From contig CAUVKI010000036.1 in the NCBI GenBank assembly GCA_963552605.1, forward strand, positions 1 to 20,522: a DNA stretch of 20,522 bases, given 5' to 3'. The notes below the pieces were generated by a model, which ran no database searches, was not told where the DNA came from, and was given only the letters and a program-made list of their open reading frames with translations. This stretch comes from CAUVKI01 sp963552605 (lineage in GTDB: Bacteria > Bacillota > Clostridia > Tissierellales > Peptoniphilaceae). Each line of letters begins with the position of its first letter. Within the stretch, counting starts at the first letter, position 1. Positions 1 to 8,246 of the stretch are shown one piece after another. A program made the position numbers and the translations under genes.

Positions 1-1313
1 AAAGCTCCATCTCATCTCTTAAAGAGGGACAAAGCGTTGAGGTTTATTATAACTTGGTGAATAACGCCGCAATAACCCTCAAGGCGAGTTCCGGAAGAGT
101 GGAGTTCGAAGGCTTTATCTCAAGCATAGGTTCAAGTTCTTTTTCAGTTCAAATCGGCAGTTCTCAAAAGACCTTCAGGCTTGACAGCAAGTCGGTTATA
201 ACCTACAACGGAAAGACCGACTCCTCGTCGAAAATGGAAGTCAATGATAAAGTAAAGGGAACGGCGATTGAAGATATAATAGAAAAAATGGAAGTTGAAA
301 AGCTTGCAAAATACAACGGCGTGATACAGAACGTGGATTCTTACAGAAGTCTTGTAGATATCCAATACACTGTGGGAAACAATACAACCACCCGTTCTTT
401 CCCGATGACCGATAAGATTACCGTAATCATAGACGGGAAGGTTTCAAAATTTACGGATCTTAATCGAGGTACTCCCGTTATTTTGGCGGTGAGAGGGGAC
501 GACTTGGTGCGGATTGAAGCTCAGAAGGATCAAACAATAAAGGGAGTTGTAAAGTCGGTTGAGAGCGGGACGAGTATGTGGCTTGACGGAAAACTTGAGG
601 TTGTAATCACTTCCGATAAAAAAGATTTCAAGCTCTATGCCGACCAAAGAACCGTGATTAGAAGCGGAGGAGGAAACTTCCAACACGTCAACTATAAGTA
701 TGTAAATGTCCTTCCCGGTCAAACTCCAAGCGGATATTATTACAGCGAACCCGTTGAGCTTAAAGCCGGAGATAATATTGAAGCCACTTTGATCTATGAT
801 TATATATCAAGCTTCCAAGCGTGGAGCAATCAGGAAACTATAACCGGAACGATTCAATCAATCACCACATCATTTAGCGCATTGCCTAGCATCACCGTTA
901 CTACGGACGGCAGAAGCAGAACTTTCCAACTCAACTCTCAGACGAAAGTGAACGGGAAGCTGTATGGAACATCTGCCGATACGCAGCTTCAAAACGGAAT
1001 GCAGGTAAAGCTGACGATTACAAATGATGTTGTGTTGGAGATTTCCACCTTGGGAATGTCAAGCAGTTTGGTGAAAGGTCCGTTGAAAAATATAGCCGGA
1101 AATGTTTTGACGGTTTATGATGAGAACACTCGTATGAACAAGATGATAATCATAAGCTCAAACTCGGTTCAAATCACCGATGCGATGGGTACACACTATT
1201 CGCTTGATAAGTTCTATAACGAAGTAAGATTAAACGCAATCATAGAGGCTTACGGCTATGTAAATTCCGACGGCTCTATAAATCCCATTCACATGAAATT
1301 TGCCAATCAATAA
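1..1313 (+). CDS. C-terminal part of a repetitive beta-rich, probably surface or secreted protein (5' end outside window)
   Basis: The reading frame is open from base 3, so the TTG at 54 is probably internal and the gene begins before the window. About 436 residues are visible. I see roughly five degenerate units of 65-90 residues with the pattern G-x-I-x-x-I ... I-x-V ... F-x-L-x-x-x-(T/S)-x-V ... L-x-x-G-x-x-V. Examples start at EGFISSIG, YNGVIQNV, IKGVVKSV, ITGTIQSI and VKGPLKNI. They are rich in Ser, Thr, Asn, Val and Ile, as in beta-sandwich or beta-barrel repeats. No transmembrane helix, sortase motif or catalytic motif is visible in this part. Clostridial proteins with S-layer homology domains at the N-terminus often carry repeats of this kind, but no such domain lies inside the window, so cell-wall anchoring is inference. 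The gene ends 10 bases before a strong hairpin terminator. Confidence 0.75.
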   Translation, partial: SSISSLKEGQSVEVYYNLVNNAAITLKASSGRVEFEGFISSIGSSSFSVQIGSSQKTFRLDSKSVITYNGKTDSSSKMEVNDKVKGTAIEDIIEKMEVEKLAKYNGVIQNVDSYRSLVDIQYTVGNNTTTRSFPMTDKITVIIDGKVSKFTDLNRGTPVILAVRGDDLVRIEAQKDQTIKGVVKSVESGTSMWLDGKLEVVITSDKKDFKLYADQRTVIRSGGGNFQHVNYKYVNVLPGQTPSGYYYSEPVELKAGDNIEATLIYDYISSFQAWSNQETITGTIQSITTSFSALPSITVTTDGRSRTFQLNSQTKVNGKLYGTSADTQLQNGMQVKLTITNDVVLEISTLGMSSSLVKGPLKNIAGNVLTVYDENTRMNKMIIISSNSVQITDAMGTHYSLDKFYNEVRLNAIIEAYGYVNSDGSINPIHMKFANQ

Positions 1314-1347
1314 AAAAAAGCCTGCTCATCAAGGAGCAGGTTTTTTT
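1314..1347. terminator. bidirectional Rho-independent terminator
   Basis: A 7-bp stem (CCTGCTC at 1321-1327, GAGCAGG at 1334-1340) with a 6-base loop is flanked by an A-run on the left and a T-run on the right. It therefore works on both strands, between two convergent genes: the surface-protein gene ending at 1313 (+) and the PHP phosphatase ending at 1346 (-). Confidence 0.9.
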
Positions 1348-2143
1348 ATATGAAAAAATCTTCTCTTTTTCTCTTTCTGAAAAATGACAAGGTTTTTATT
1401 CCGATTTTTTTTGCAGACTGCAAAGCAGAGGTTAAGTCCTTTCCAAGATCTTCCACAAAGTGTGCGTCGGAACCGAGAGTTGCAGAAGTGCCGCCAAGCT
1501 TAACATAATCCGAGAGAGCGGGGGGCTTGGGGTGAAAATAACCCAAACCCTTTCTTATTCCGGCGGTGTTTATCTCTATAATCTTTCCCATCTCTATGAT
1601 TTTTTTGAATACCTCAAGCACATACTCCTGATACTTTTCGTATTCGGGAAGAGTTTGAGAGCGAAAATAATATCGGTCTAGGTAGTCAAGATGAGCCAAA
1701 GAGTCAAAATCCGAAAATTGATTTAACATTGAGAGCATAGTTTCATAATATTTTATAAGCCCGTCAACGGGGGAATATTTTTCCACATATCCGTCAATGG
1801 CTAAATCTCTTTGTTCAACGGTGTGTATGCTCATAAGTATAAAATCCCACGGATAGTTTCTTGCTACATCTTCATATTTTTTTATAAGCTGCGGCTGGAT
1901 TCCCAGCTCCGCACCGAAAAAAATTTCTATCCTGTCCTTGTACCTTTCCTTCAATACGGAAAGAGTTTTAAAATAATCTTCAATATCAAAATCGAAATCA
2001 CGCCTTAAAAGATCGGCGTCATAATCCAAATGATCCGTAAAGGTGATGACTTTCAATCCCGACGATATAGCTTTTTCCACCAAAGCTTCGGGATCCGATT
2101 TGGAATCAAATGAAAAATTTGAATGAAAATGACAATCAATCAT
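1346..2143 (-). CDS. PHP-domain histidinol-phosphatase-like phosphoesterase (HisJ family)
   Basis: The 265-residue product matches the HisJ/HisK type of PHP-domain phosphatase in length and motifs. Metal ligands are visible in the family order: H5-x-H7, D37-H38 (FTDHLDY), E79, H107 (SIHTV), H151 (AHLDYLDRY) and D226/H228 (GSDAH). Known members hydrolyse L-histidinol phosphate in histidine synthesis, in the cytoplasm. No other his gene is in the window, so the true substrate may be a different phosphate ester. The ATG follows AAGGAG at good spacing. The gene starts 15 bases after the end of the ABC exporter gene on the same strand, so it is probably the last gene of that operon. Its transcription ends at the hairpin at 1321-1340. 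I am confident of the family, less so of the substrate. Confidence 0.85.
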   Translation of the reverse strand: MIDCHFHSNFSFDSKSDPEALVEKAISSGLKVITFTDHLDYDADLLRRDFDFDIEDYFKTLSVLKERYKDRIEIFFGAELGIQPQLIKKYEDVARNYPWDFILMSIHTVEQRDLAIDGYVEKYSPVDGLIKYYETMLSMLNQFSDFDSLAHLDYLDRYYFRSQTLPEYEKYQEYVLEVFKKIIEMGKIIEINTAGIRKGLGYFHPKPPALSDYVKLGGTSATLGSDAHFVEDLGKDLTSALQSAKKIGIKTLSFFRKRKREDFFI

Positions 2144-2158
2144 AGTTTCTCCTTTTTT

Positions 2159-3916
2159 TCAGTCCTTGTATTGCAGTTTATAGAGATCATAGTAAGTGCC
2201 TTTAAGAGCAAGGAGAGTTTCATTATTGCCCTCTTCGATAATTTTTCCCTGCTTTAACACAATAATTTTATCCGCATTTTGTATTGTCGAGAGGCGGTGT
2301 GCAACTGCAATCGCGGTTCTGTCTTTTAAAATTTTTCCCAATGCGTCCTTTATCAACAACTCCGTTTCGGTATCTATATTGGCGGTCGCCTCATCCAAAA
2401 CAAGCAATAACGGTTCGTGCGCCAGAGTGCGTGCGAAAGAGAGAAGCTGTCTTTCTCCTGCGGAAAGAGTCGCTCCTTTTTCGGTAATTGTTTCTTCATA
2501 ACCCTTTGGAAGTTTCTCTATAAACTTGGAGGCATTCACATATTCCGATACGCTTTTTACGGTATTATCGGTTATTTTCTTATCAAAAAGACGAATATTG
2601 TCGCTTATCGTTCCCGAAAAGAGAAATACCTCCTGCTGAACCACCGAGATGTTTTTTCTTAACTCATGTTTGTCCAGTTTTTTTATATCCACCCCGTCTA
2701 TGAGAATTTCTCCCCTTTGGCAGTCATAAAACCGAGTGATAAGGTTGATTATTGAGGACTTTCCCGCACCCGTAGCCCCTACGAACGCCGCACTTTCACC
2801 GGGGTTTATTATAAATGAAATATCCTTTAGCACCCAATCTTCATCGTTATAGGCAAACCATACATTTTTAAATTCAATCTTCCCTTTAAAATTTTTCATC
2901 GGTACGGGAGAGGGGGGATTTGGAATTTCCCGCTTATCATCAAGTACCGTAAAAATTCTCTCGCTTGAAGAAATTGCTGCCTGCAAAATATTATATTTTT
3001 CCGTAAGATCCAAAATGGGTTTGAAAAATCTTCCAATCAATGAAGTGAACATAAATAGAGTCCCGAACTCAACACTTCCCTCAAGCACAAATTTTCCTCC
3101 GAAAAAAATGAGCAAAGCCATAGCAACATATCTCAAAAGTTCAATTGAAGGACGAAACATCGCCATTGCACGGGTTTGTTTGTTGTTAATCTCAAAATAT
3201 TCTTCGTTTTTCCGCTTGAACTTATTATAGATGGCGGTTTCTTTTTTAAATGTCTGAATGACCGTCATTCCTGAAATATATTCATTAAGACTTGCATTTA
3301 TAGCTGCCAAAACAGCCCTCGCCTTACGGAATAGGGGTTGATTCTCAAATCGAAACCTTATTGTGAAAAATATCATAGGAGGAATTACGAAAATACATAA
3401 TGACGACAGCTTCAAGCTTTGAGAGAGCATAAGAATAAAAATCCCGATTATCATAAAGAAATCCTGAAAAAAGCTTACAAAGAGTGCGGTATACATTTCG
3501 TTTAAGTTTTCAATGTCGTTGGTGGCACGGGTGGTGAGTCTGCCTATCGGACTGTTATCAAAATATTGAGTTGAACGGCTCGCTATATGATGATAAACAT
3601 CTTTGCGAATTCCGTAGATTATCTTTTGTCCCGTTATGCTCAGAGAATACTCCTGCGCAAAAGTAAAAACGAAGCTTAAGAAAATTGCAGCCAGATAATA
3701 GAGAGAAACTCTTAATAATCTATCCAAATTGTTTTTTAGGATACACTCGTCTATTGCCACTTTTATGAGGAACGGCTCCAAAAGATTTAAAACCGTCACC
3801 GCCACTATGGAGAGTATTGCGATAAAAATGAAAAGTCCGTAGGGTTTTGCATAAGCTAAAACTCTTAAAAATAAAGCGACTCCGGTTTTCGTGTCTATAT
3901 TATCGTGTCTTTCCAT
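2159..3916 (-). CDS. heterodimeric ABC exporter half with the canonical ATP site (YheH/TM288/LmrD-like)
   Basis: A 585-residue type IV ABC half-transporter. Residues 1-320 form six membrane helices, beginning with hydrophobic stretches at about 28-50 and 70-88. Residues 340-585 form the ATPase. Visible motifs are Walker A GATGAGKSS (380-388), Q-loop Q427/Q428, signature LSAGERQ (484-490), Walker B ending LDE with catalytic Glu509, and switch His540. The LSAGERQ signature plus intact Glu is what the second subunit of YheI/YheH, LmrCD and TM287/288 shows. The partner gene lies directly upstream, with 2 bases between its stop and this ATG, so the two are co-translated and should assemble as a heterodimer in the cytoplasmic membrane. 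Family members export drugs, lipids or peptides; the substrate is unknown here. Confidence 0.9.
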   Translation of the reverse strand: MERHDNIDTKTGVALFLRVLAYAKPYGLFIFIAILSIVAVTVLNLLEPFLIKVAIDECILKNNLDRLLRVSLYYLAAIFLSFVFTFAQEYSLSITGQKIIYGIRKDVYHHIASRSTQYFDNSPIGRLTTRATNDIENLNEMYTALFVSFFQDFFMIIGIFILMLSQSLKLSSLCIFVIPPMIFFTIRFRFENQPLFRKARAVLAAINASLNEYISGMTVIQTFKKETAIYNKFKRKNEEYFEINNKQTRAMAMFRPSIELLRYVAMALLIFFGGKFVLEGSVEFGTLFMFTSLIGRFFKPILDLTEKYNILQAAISSSERIFTVLDDKREIPNPPSPVPMKNFKGKIEFKNVWFAYNDEDWVLKDISFIINPGESAAFVGATGAGKSSIINLITRFYDCQRGEILIDGVDIKKLDKHELRKNISVVQQEVFLFSGTISDNIRLFDKKITDNTVKSVSEYVNASKFIEKLPKGYEETITEKGATLSAGERQLLSFARTLAHEPLLLVLDEATANIDTETELLIKDALGKILKDRTAIAVAHRLSTIQNADKIIVLKQGKIIEEGNNETLLALKGTYYDLYKLQYKD

Positions 3917-3918
3917 TA

Positions 3919-5658
3919 CTATCTCACCTTATCCTCAAGCCTTTGTTTCAAACATAGCTTATAATATTCTCCCCTAAGCTTCATCAATTCCCCGTCCGTT
4001 CCTCTCTCAACAATCTTTCCGTCATCCAAGACTATGATTTCATCTGCATTTTTTACGGTGGAAACTCTGTGGCTTATGAGAATTATTGAAGCTTCCAAAC
4101 TTTTAAGATTGTTTAAAATTCTCTCTTCCGTTTGAGTGTCTACGGCGGAGAATGCGTCATCGAGTATTAAAAGTCTAGGATTTTTATAAACGGCACGGGC
4201 AAGACAGGCTCTGCTCTTTTGACCTCCCGAAAGAGTAACCCCCAATTCTCCCAGCAAGGTTTGATATCCGTCAGGAAAATTCTCCACATTTGAGTGAAGA
4301 TCCGAAAGCTTTGCCGCATCTATGATTTTCGGACGGGCTGAACTATCCGTTTCCAAAAAGGAAATGTTATCCTCGATAGTTTCCGAAAAAAGAAAATTTT
4401 CCTGAAACACCGTGCCGATATTCTCCCTCATTCCCTTAAGAGAAACCTCTTTTAAATCCCTTCCGTTAAAGAGAATTTTTCCTCCATCTCCCTCACCCAA
4501 ATCGTAAAGTCTTAGGAGAAGTTTTATTATTGTGGATTTACCCGAACCGGTGCTTCCGATAATTGCCAAACTCTTGCCTTTTTTTAAGGAGAAGGATATA
4601 TCATTAAGCACCAACCTTTCCGCCGATTTATAATGATAGGAAACCCCTTTAAATTCAATACTTTCAAAATCCAAATCAAGGTCTTCGCAAGGGTCGGTGA
4701 TGTCGGGTTCTTCCTCAAGGAGCTTATTTATCCTCTCAAGCGATGCCCTTCCCCTCTGAAAATAATTTATAACCATTCCGAAAGCCATCATAGGCCAAAT
4801 CAACATTTCCAAATACATCTGAAAGGCGATAAAATCTCCTAAAGAAATCTCTTTTTTAATTACGGCGCTTCCCCCCAAGCGTATAACCAAAAACATCGAA
4901 AGTGCCGCCACAAACATTATAAAGGGGCGAATTGCCGCAGAAACTTTTATAAGTTTCACATTTGCGGCATATTTTTCATCGGCGGAGTTTATAAAGAGCT
5001 CCTCAAAAAGCGCCTCATGAGAAAAGGTCTTTATAACCCTTATCCCTGAAAAATTTTCTCTCACCCTGTCCATAAGCACTCCGAAAACTTCCTGAACCTT
5101 TAAAAATCTTTTATGTATAATCTTTCCGGAGATCATAACAAATATAATTATTGCAGGCAGCACCATAAAAACATACCCGGAAAGTCGCCACCCCGCAACG
5201 GAAATCATTGAGATGATCGAAAATGCCATCATAAAAGTTGAGTCCACTACCATAATTATGCCCTCTCCCGCCGCCGCTCTTATTGCGTTCACATCGTTTG
5301 TCGCAAGCGCCATCAAGTCGCCGGTCTTATTTTTGGTGAAGAATGCCGGAGAAAGAGTCAGAATTTTTTTAAAAATCAAATCTCTTAAAAAGTATTCAAG
5401 CCTTCTTGCAGGCACAAAAATATTTACTCTCCATAAATATCTTCCAAGCATCAGAAAAAGCCCTACGGCAATCATAAGCATGGAATATTTTATAAGTCCC
5501 TGAAAGGAGAGAATATTTTTTCCGTAATCGTCAGCCAAACCCTTTGTAATCCTCGGAACTAAAAGCTGAGCAAAGTCAATGACAATCAAAAATATTATTC
5601 CGACAAGATAATTCTTCCACTGCTCTTTAAAAAATGGTTTCAAGTGAGAAATTTTCAT
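3919..5658 (-). CDS. heterodimeric ABC exporter half with a degenerate ATP site (YheI/TM287/LmrC-like)
   Basis: A 579-residue half-transporter with six membrane helices in residues 1-310 and an ATPase in about 330-579. Motifs (numbered from this start) are Walker A GSTGSGKST (368-376), signature LSGGQ (476-480), Walker B LLILDD (496-501) and switch His530. Asp501 replaces the usual catalytic Glu. That makes one of the two ATP sites non-hydrolytic, as in TM287, LmrC and YheI, and fits the canonical partner immediately downstream. An in-frame GTG at 5664 would add two residues, but it overlaps the ribosome binding site GGAGG. The ATG at 5658, five bases after GGAGG, is the better start. This is the first gene of the operon (two ABC halves, then the PHP phosphatase), behind a promoter at 5679-5706. 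Confidence 0.9.
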   Translation of the reverse strand: MKISHLKPFFKEQWKNYLVGIIFLIVIDFAQLLVPRITKGLADDYGKNILSFQGLIKYSMLMIAVGLFLMLGRYLWRVNIFVPARRLEYFLRDLIFKKILTLSPAFFTKNKTGDLMALATNDVNAIRAAAGEGIIMVVDSTFMMAFSIISMISVAGWRLSGYVFMVLPAIIIFVMISGKIIHKRFLKVQEVFGVLMDRVRENFSGIRVIKTFSHEALFEELFINSADEKYAANVKLIKVSAAIRPFIMFVAALSMFLVIRLGGSAVIKKEISLGDFIAFQMYLEMLIWPMMAFGMVINYFQRGRASLERINKLLEEEPDITDPCEDLDLDFESIEFKGVSYHYKSAERLVLNDISFSLKKGKSLAIIGSTGSGKSTIIKLLLRLYDLGEGDGGKILFNGRDLKEVSLKGMRENIGTVFQENFLFSETIEDNISFLETDSSARPKIIDAAKLSDLHSNVENFPDGYQTLLGELGVTLSGGQKSRACLARAVYKNPRLLILDDAFSAVDTQTEERILNNLKSLEASIILISHRVSTVKNADEIIVLDDGKIVERGTDGELMKLRGEYYKLCLKQRLEDKVR

Positions 5659-5678
5659 ACGCACCTCCGTGCAGATTA

Positions 5679-5706
5679 GTATACTTCAAAATAAAAAAGT
5701 TGCTAA
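5679..5706 (-). promoter_or_regulatory. predicted sigma-A-type promoter of the ABC exporter operon
   Basis: Read on the minus strand, TTAGCA (-35; 5706-5701), a 17-base spacer and TATACT (-10; 5684-5679) lie about 20 bases before the ATG, leaving a very short leader. The match is four of six at -35 and five of six at -10. The prediction rests on consensus and position only. Confidence 0.55.
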
Positions 5707-5729
5707 TATTTTTTTATAAAAAAATCAGC

Positions 5730-5756
5730 AAAAAAAGATAGCCCGATCAGGCTATC
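5730..5756 (-). terminator. Rho-independent terminator downstream of glyA
   Basis: GATAGCC (5737-5743) pairs with GGCTATC (5750-5756) around a 6-base loop. On the minus strand it is followed by a run of T. It sits 7 bases past the glyA stop codon and upstream of the ABC operon promoter. Confidence 0.88.
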
Positions 5757-5763
5757 AAAATTT

Positions 5764-6990
5764 TCAATAAAGCGGGTGCGCTTCGCAAAGCACTCCTATT
5801 CTCTTTTTCAAAGACTCGATATCGGGATTTGGCGAAAGAGTTTCAACAATAATCTTTGCGACTTCTTTCATATCGTCCTCTTTGAGCCCCCTCGTGGTAA
5901 CGGCGGGAGTTCCTATTCTTATTCCGCTCGTAACCATAGGTTTTTGAGGGTCATTGGGAATTGCATTTTTATTCGTTGCAATGCCGACTTCATCGAGCAG
6001 CTTCTCCGCCTCTTTCCCCGTGATATTTTTGCTCCTCAAATCCATAAGGATTAAATGGTTATCCGTACCTCCCGACACCAGTCGAATACCTCCCTCAATC
6101 AGACCCTCGGAAAGAGCTTTTGCGTTTTTTACAACCTGTTCAATATAATCTTTGAAAGAGGGCTTAAGAGCTTCTCCGAACGCTACGGCTTTTGCGGCAA
6201 TGATATGCTCCAGAGGTCCGCCTTGAAGTCCGGGGAAGAAACCTTTATCAATCGTCTTTTTATGTTCTTCCTTGCAAAGCACAAGCCCTCCTCTGGGTCC
6301 TCTAAGAGTTTTATGAGTTGTTGAAGTTGCCACGTCCGCGTAGGGAATGGGGCTCATATGAAATCCCGTCGCCACCAACCCTGCAATGTGCGCCATATCC
6401 ACAACCAACAGAGCATCAACTTCCTTTGCTATCTGCGAAAATTTTTCAAAGTCGATAGCTCTCGGATATGCACTCGCACCTGCCACTATTATTCTCGGTC
6501 GTTCCCTCTTTGCAATCTCTCTGACCATATCGTAATCTATTTTTTCGTCGCTCCCCAAACCGTATGAAGAAAATTGAAAGACTTTCCCTGAAAGGTTGAC
6601 GGGTGAGCCGTGTGTCAGGTGTCCTCCCTCTGCAAGGTTCATTCCTAAAATCTTATCTCCCGGATTTAAAAACGAAAAATAAACTCCCAAGTTGGCATTA
6701 GCCCCTGCGTGAGGCTGAACATTTGCGTGATCCGCCTTGAATAACTCCTTTGCTCTGTCTATTGCAAGCTGTTCTACTTCGTCCGCATAAACGCACCCTC
6801 CGTAATAACGCTTGCCGGGGTATCCCTCCGCATACTTATTCGTAAAATGCGACCCTGCCGCCTCAAGCACCGCCTCGGAAACGAAATTCTCGGACGCAAT
6901 CATCTCCAAATGCCCTCTTTGTCGTCCCAATTCCCTATCAATAATTTCCATTACCTTTGAATCGGACTTTCTCAATGCCTCAAAATTCAT
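5764..6990 (-). CDS. glyA: serine hydroxymethyltransferase
   Basis: A full-length 408-residue PLP enzyme. It converts serine and tetrahydrofolate to glycine and 5,10-methylene-tetrahydrofolate in the cytoplasm, the main entry of one-carbon units. Family landmarks are present: the N-terminal segment around MIASENFVSEAVLEAAGS, the YAEGYPGKRYYGG stretch (53-65), D198/H201 near the cofactor (VVDMAHIAG), and the Schiff-base Lys227 in TTHKTLRGPRGG. The ATG follows GGAGGAG at good spacing. The preceding gene on the same strand ends only 41 bases upstream, and I see no convincing promoter in that gap. glyA may therefore be partly co-transcribed with the DUF3791/DUF3990 cassette, or have a promoter inside it. 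A terminator follows the gene. Confidence 0.97.
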   Translation of the reverse strand: MNFEALRKSDSKVMEIIDRELGRQRGHLEMIASENFVSEAVLEAAGSHFTNKYAEGYPGKRYYGGCVYADEVEQLAIDRAKELFKADHANVQPHAGANANLGVYFSFLNPGDKILGMNLAEGGHLTHGSPVNLSGKVFQFSSYGLGSDEKIDYDMVREIAKRERPRIIVAGASAYPRAIDFEKFSQIAKEVDALLVVDMAHIAGLVATGFHMSPIPYADVATSTTHKTLRGPRGGLVLCKEEHKKTIDKGFFPGLQGGPLEHIIAAKAVAFGEALKPSFKDYIEQVVKNAKALSEGLIEGGIRLVSGGTDNHLILMDLRSKNITGKEAEKLLDEVGIATNKNAIPNDPQKPMVTSGIRIGTPAVTTRGLKEDDMKEVAKIIVETLSPNPDIESLKKRIGVLCEAHPLY

Positions 6991-7031
6991 AAGCTCCTCC
7001 TTTGGATTATCTTAAAGTGTTCCCCTACGCT

Positions 7032-7286
7032 TCACATTATACAATTCTTTGTAGGAAAAAACAAATTTTCTCCAATATTCTTCTCCTGATATTCAGCCTT
7101 AAGCTCATCTGCAAGATATTCATCACTCATACAGTGCATATCGGATACCCCGTCTCTAATCAACGGATACAACTCCGAGCGGTAGAAAAAATCCAATGCG
7201 CCATCCAAAGAAATCCCCACCCTATTTGCAAAGCATTCAATCACACGGGAATATTTTTTCTGAAGCAGTATAGGATTTGCATTCAT
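7032..7286 (-). CDS. DUF3791-like small protein, second copy of the cassette
   Basis: An 84-residue soluble protein without signal peptide or membrane helix. Segments such as PILLQKKYSRVI, ISLDGALDFFY and ISDMHCMSDEYLADEL-like text (here VSDMHCMSDEYLADEL) are what I recall for DUF3791 proteins, small proteins that accompany DUF3990. Its ATG overlaps the stop codon of the DUF3990 gene (ATGA), so it is translationally coupled to it. Function is unknown. A partner, regulator or antitoxin role for the neighbouring ADP-ribosyltransferase-like protein is inference from the gene order. The last residues (about 70-84) look unconserved. Confidence 0.7.
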   Translation of the reverse strand: MNANPILLQKKYSRVIECFANRVGISLDGALDFFYRSELYPLIRDGVSDMHCMSDEYLADELKAEYQEKNIGENLFFPTKNCIM

Positions 7287-7753
7287 AATCTCTCACTCCT
7301 TTCAAAATTAAGATATTCCAATGCCTTTTCGGTGCGAAAGCATATCTGCAAATTCGGACTTTCATAGCAAAGGCGTCTTATGGCCTCAGTCTTGTCAATC
7401 AAACCGTCAAAAAACAATTCGACAGTGTTAAACACCTTATCGTTCGCCACTCCGCCAATCACAATATCGTAATCCGAACTATCCTTACCGCTGCGGCAAT
7501 TTAGAATAAAGTCGAGCCATTCCTCGGAATAGAAATCAAACTTCAAAATTTTTAATGATTCATATACAGCCTCGTCAAAAGCGTAGCAGGAGATAACTCC
7601 TTTTCTTTCATGGCGTTTAAATTTTTCGCACCATTTTAAGGCTTGTTCATACAAAGGTGTTGTATAAAACCCGAGACCGAAGTCCACATTGGATCTTGAA
7701 TGTTTTAGATCCGGCTTTGAAACTTCCAAATAAGAGCCGTGATATAACATCAT
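7283..7753 (-). CDS. DUF3990-family protein, ADP-ribosyltransferase-like fold
   Basis: A 156-residue cytoplasmic protein. It shows the DUF3990 hallmarks: LYHGS at residues 3-7, DFGLGFYTT at 24-32, QALKWCEKF at 37-45, DYDIVIGGVANDKVF at 94-108 and LQICFRTEKALEYL at 135-148. As I recall, Pfam places this family in the ADP-ribosyl clan. The pattern of His in YHGS, Tyr in FYTT and a late acidic or polar residue resembles the H-Y-E type site, but I cannot assign the third catalytic residue. It is flanked on both sides by overlapping DUF3791 genes, four bases at each junction, giving a compact cassette of toxin-antitoxin or effector-regulator shape. Activity and target are not shown by the sequence. 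Two ATG codons stand in tandem at 7753 and 7750; the first overlaps the upstream stop and is used here. Confidence 0.75.
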   Translation of the reverse strand: MMLYHGSYLEVSKPDLKHSRSNVDFGLGFYTTPLYEQALKWCEKFKRHERKGVISCYAFDEAVYESLKILKFDFYSEEWLDFILNCRSGKDSSDYDIVIGGVANDKVFNTVELFFDGLIDKTEAIRRLCYESPNLQICFRTEKALEYLNFERSERL

Positions 7754-7989
7754 ACGGTTATTCCTCTTTCCCTCATCAGCTCAATTATATCATTCACTAT
7801 ATATTCCTTCCCCTGAGTATGCAAAGCTTCATACACGGGCACGATATATCCGTTTAGAATGTCGCTTTTGTCCTTGAATGCCTTATAGACTTCTTCTGCA
7901 TTAACCCCCAGCCTTATGGCGACATTTTCCACGCAAAATACTGCAAATTCAAGTTCTTCCGAATTTTTGACAGGCTCGTTTACGCTCAT
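7750..7989 (-). CDS. DUF3791-like small protein, first gene of the cassette
   Basis: A 79-residue soluble protein with the motifs EFAVFCVENVA, LGVNAEEVYKAFKDKSDIL, YIVPVYEALHTQGKEYI and VNDIIELMRERG, which I recognise as typical DUF3791. The second DUF3791 gene of the cassette has a different sequence, so the two are not a recent duplication. The ATG is preceded by AGGAG nine bases away. The stop codon overlaps the start of the DUF3990 gene. Transcription probably starts at the promoter at 8050-8078. Function is unknown. Confidence 0.75.
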   Translation of the reverse strand: MSVNEPVKNSEELEFAVFCVENVAIRLGVNAEEVYKAFKDKSDILNGYIVPVYEALHTQGKEYIVNDIIELMRERGITV

Positions 7990-8049
7990 ACATTCACATC
8001 TCCTAAAAATTTTTCAAGCTCGGATTTTCTTCCCATCTGAATGAAAAAG

Positions 8050-8078
8050 ATTAAACGCTAAGTAATACATATTTTCAA
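8050..8078 (-). promoter_or_regulatory. predicted promoter of the DUF3791-DUF3990-DUF3791(-glyA) unit
   Basis: On the minus strand TTGAAA (8078-8073), exactly 17 bases, and TTTAAT (8055-8050) each match the sigma-A consensus at five of six positions. The ATG at 7989 lies about 55 bases below the likely start point. Confidence 0.6.
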
Positions 8079-8163
8079 AGAATTAAAACGGCATAGAATC
8101 CATATCTTCAGTATGATTGAATTGACAAAAAACAAAAATCCAAAGGAGAAGTTTCTACGCCAG

Positions 8164-8199
8164 TTTCGATTTTATCACAAAGCCATACAAAAATCGAAA
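8164..8199. repeat. 10-bp inverted repeat in the divergent intergenic region
   Basis: TTTCGATTTT (8164-8173) is the exact inverse complement of AAAATCGAAA (8190-8199), with 16 bases between. It lies in the 343-base gap (7990-8332) between two divergent operons, between their predicted promoters. It could be an operator or a weak terminator; no clean T-run follows on either strand. The rest of the gap holds the two promoters and a stray AAAGGAG at 8142-8148 without a following start codon. I see no gene there. Confidence 0.5.
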
Positions 8200-8246
8200 T
8201 ATTTACTACTATTTCTTCCTTAATCTGTTCAAATTCACAAAAGGTC

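Noticed and set aside
5659..5664. GTG at 5664 as start of the first ABC exporter half
   Set aside because: It overlaps the GGAGG ribosome binding site; the ATG at 5658 is correctly spaced.
5701..5730. Imperfect AT-rich dyad (TGCT ... AGCA) upstream of the ABC operon as a second terminator
   Set aside because: Only four G/C-containing outer pairs with an A/T middle; its TGCTAA end serves better as the -35 element, and a clear terminator stands next to it.
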